DNA of 64,000 nt. Origin: Ketobacter sp. GTDB taxonomy: Bacteria > Pseudomonadota > Gammaproteobacteria > Pseudomonadales > Ketobacteraceae. The notes beneath the pieces were generated by a model, which saw only the letters and a list, made by a program, of their open reading frames with translations, did no database searches and was not told where the DNA came from. The stretch is taken from NCBI RefSeq assembly GCF_003671495.1, contig NZ_RCHN01000034.1:113217-177216 (forward strand), read 5' to 3'. Every line of letters starts with the position of its first letter. Positions within the stretch are counted from its first letter, which is position 1. This document shows, piece after piece, positions 63,674 to 64,000 of the stretch. A program made the translations under genes and the position numbers.

Positions 63674-64000
63674 CCACTTCCAGCTTGTAGCCCATCCCCC
63701 TTACCGTGTGAATCAATTTAGGCTCAAAATCGTCATCTATCTTGGAGCGCAGGCGACGGATGGCCACATCGATCACATTAGTATCGGAATCAAAGTTCAT
63801 GTCCCACACTTGCGAGGCAATCAGCGAACGCGGTAGCACTTCACCCTGTCGACGGACAAGCAGCTCCAGCAGACAAAACTCTTTGTGGCTTAGGTTAATT
63901 TTACGACCCGCACGCATAGCCCGATGTCGCGGCAAATCCAGAATGAGATCGGCGACGCGCATCTGATCCGTGATTACCGGTACCGTACTGCGACGCAACA
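63651..64000 (-). CDS. OmpR/PhoB-type response regulator, cut by window edge
   Basis: Only the last 116 codons are visible. They form the winged-helix DNA-binding domain: [20 protein letters not shown], the recognition helix region [18 protein letters not shown] and the closing wing [13 protein letters not shown]. The receiver lies beyond the right edge. With the CusS-like kinase it forms a CusR/CopR-type system for copper, silver or related metals. The stop overlaps the kinase start by 23 bases. Confidence 0.9.
   Translation of the reverse strand, partial: LRRSTVPVITDQMRVADLILDLPRHRAMRAGRKINLSHKEFCLLELLVRRQGEVLPRSLIASQVWDMNFDSDTNVIDVAIRRLRSKIDDDFEPKLIHTVRGMGYKLEVDDEHDVE

Overview
This is gammaproteobacterial chromosome. 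It looks like an aerobic, lipid-metabolising marine or oil-associated member of the Pseudomonadales/Oceanospirillales (Alcanivorax, Ketobacter or Marinobacter-like). The evidence is gene order. xerD-dsbC-(alaC)-hom, rpsP-rimM-trmD-rplS next to ffh, ypjD and a CNNM/CorC gene, then purT, purL, mltF and tadA follow an order I recall from Pseudomonas. A DesT/DesC/DesB desaturase locus and a ScfR/acyl-CoA dehydrogenase pair add a strong fatty-acid theme. The species cannot be named from sequence alone. I saw no rRNA, tRNA, CRISPR array or intact insertion sequence.

Layout. 0-4.4 kb (minus strand): recombinase xerD, disulfide isomerase dsbC, aminotransferase alaC and homoserine dehydrogenase hom, which runs off the left edge. 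4.4-4.7 kb: a short unit encoding a 37-residue hydrophobic peptide with its own promoter and terminator. 4.8-8.6 kb: twin 7TM-DISM diguanylate cyclases. 8.6-12.1 kb: desT diverging from desC-desB, then a small helical protein. 12.3-16.3 kb: a beta-barrel protein, MgtE, and an unrecognised secreted protein with four cysteine-paired repeats. 16.3-19.7 kb: an acyl-CoA dehydrogenase diverging from a ScfR regulator across a cluster of TTTGCAAA-like boxes. 19.7-23.3 kb: a hybrid sensor kinase diverging from a porin-like gene translationally coupled to a phosphate-binding-like protein. 23.4-30.2 kb: ribosome and SRP housekeeping genes, YpjD, CNNM and an FHA protein. 30.3-33.9 kb: a minus-strand run of nudix, gamma-carbonic anhydrase, DUF1289, purT and patatin. 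34.4-38.6 kb: DUF3135, a nudix protein, a 7TM-DISM hybrid kinase, and a GspG-like lipoprotein coupled to a NIF3-like protein. 38.7-47.7 kb: purL, a chemoreceptor, mltF, tadA, DUF488 and a lipoprotein.

From about 48.1 kb to the right edge the content changes to a metal-resistance block. It holds an ACR3/SBF-type transporter, a czcI-like gene with czcCBA and a PII-like gene, two unlike CDF transporters, a PbrR/CadR-type regulator with two 19-bp-spacer promoters, and a PbrT-like cytochrome-permease. It ends with a CusRS/CopRS-like two-component system that overlaps merR and is followed by merT, merP and a GDCCVxC gene. No mercuric reductase and no metal P-type ATPase are visible, so the block is rich in uptake genes and lacks the usual detoxifying partners.

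Cross-cutting themes: three 7TM-DISM receptors with different outputs (two GGDEF, one histidine kinase/receiver); membrane-lipid control (DesT, ScfR); and several small or secreted proteins without recognised function. The most interesting of these are the eight-cysteine repeat protein, the pseudopilin-like lipoprotein and the 37-residue peptide.
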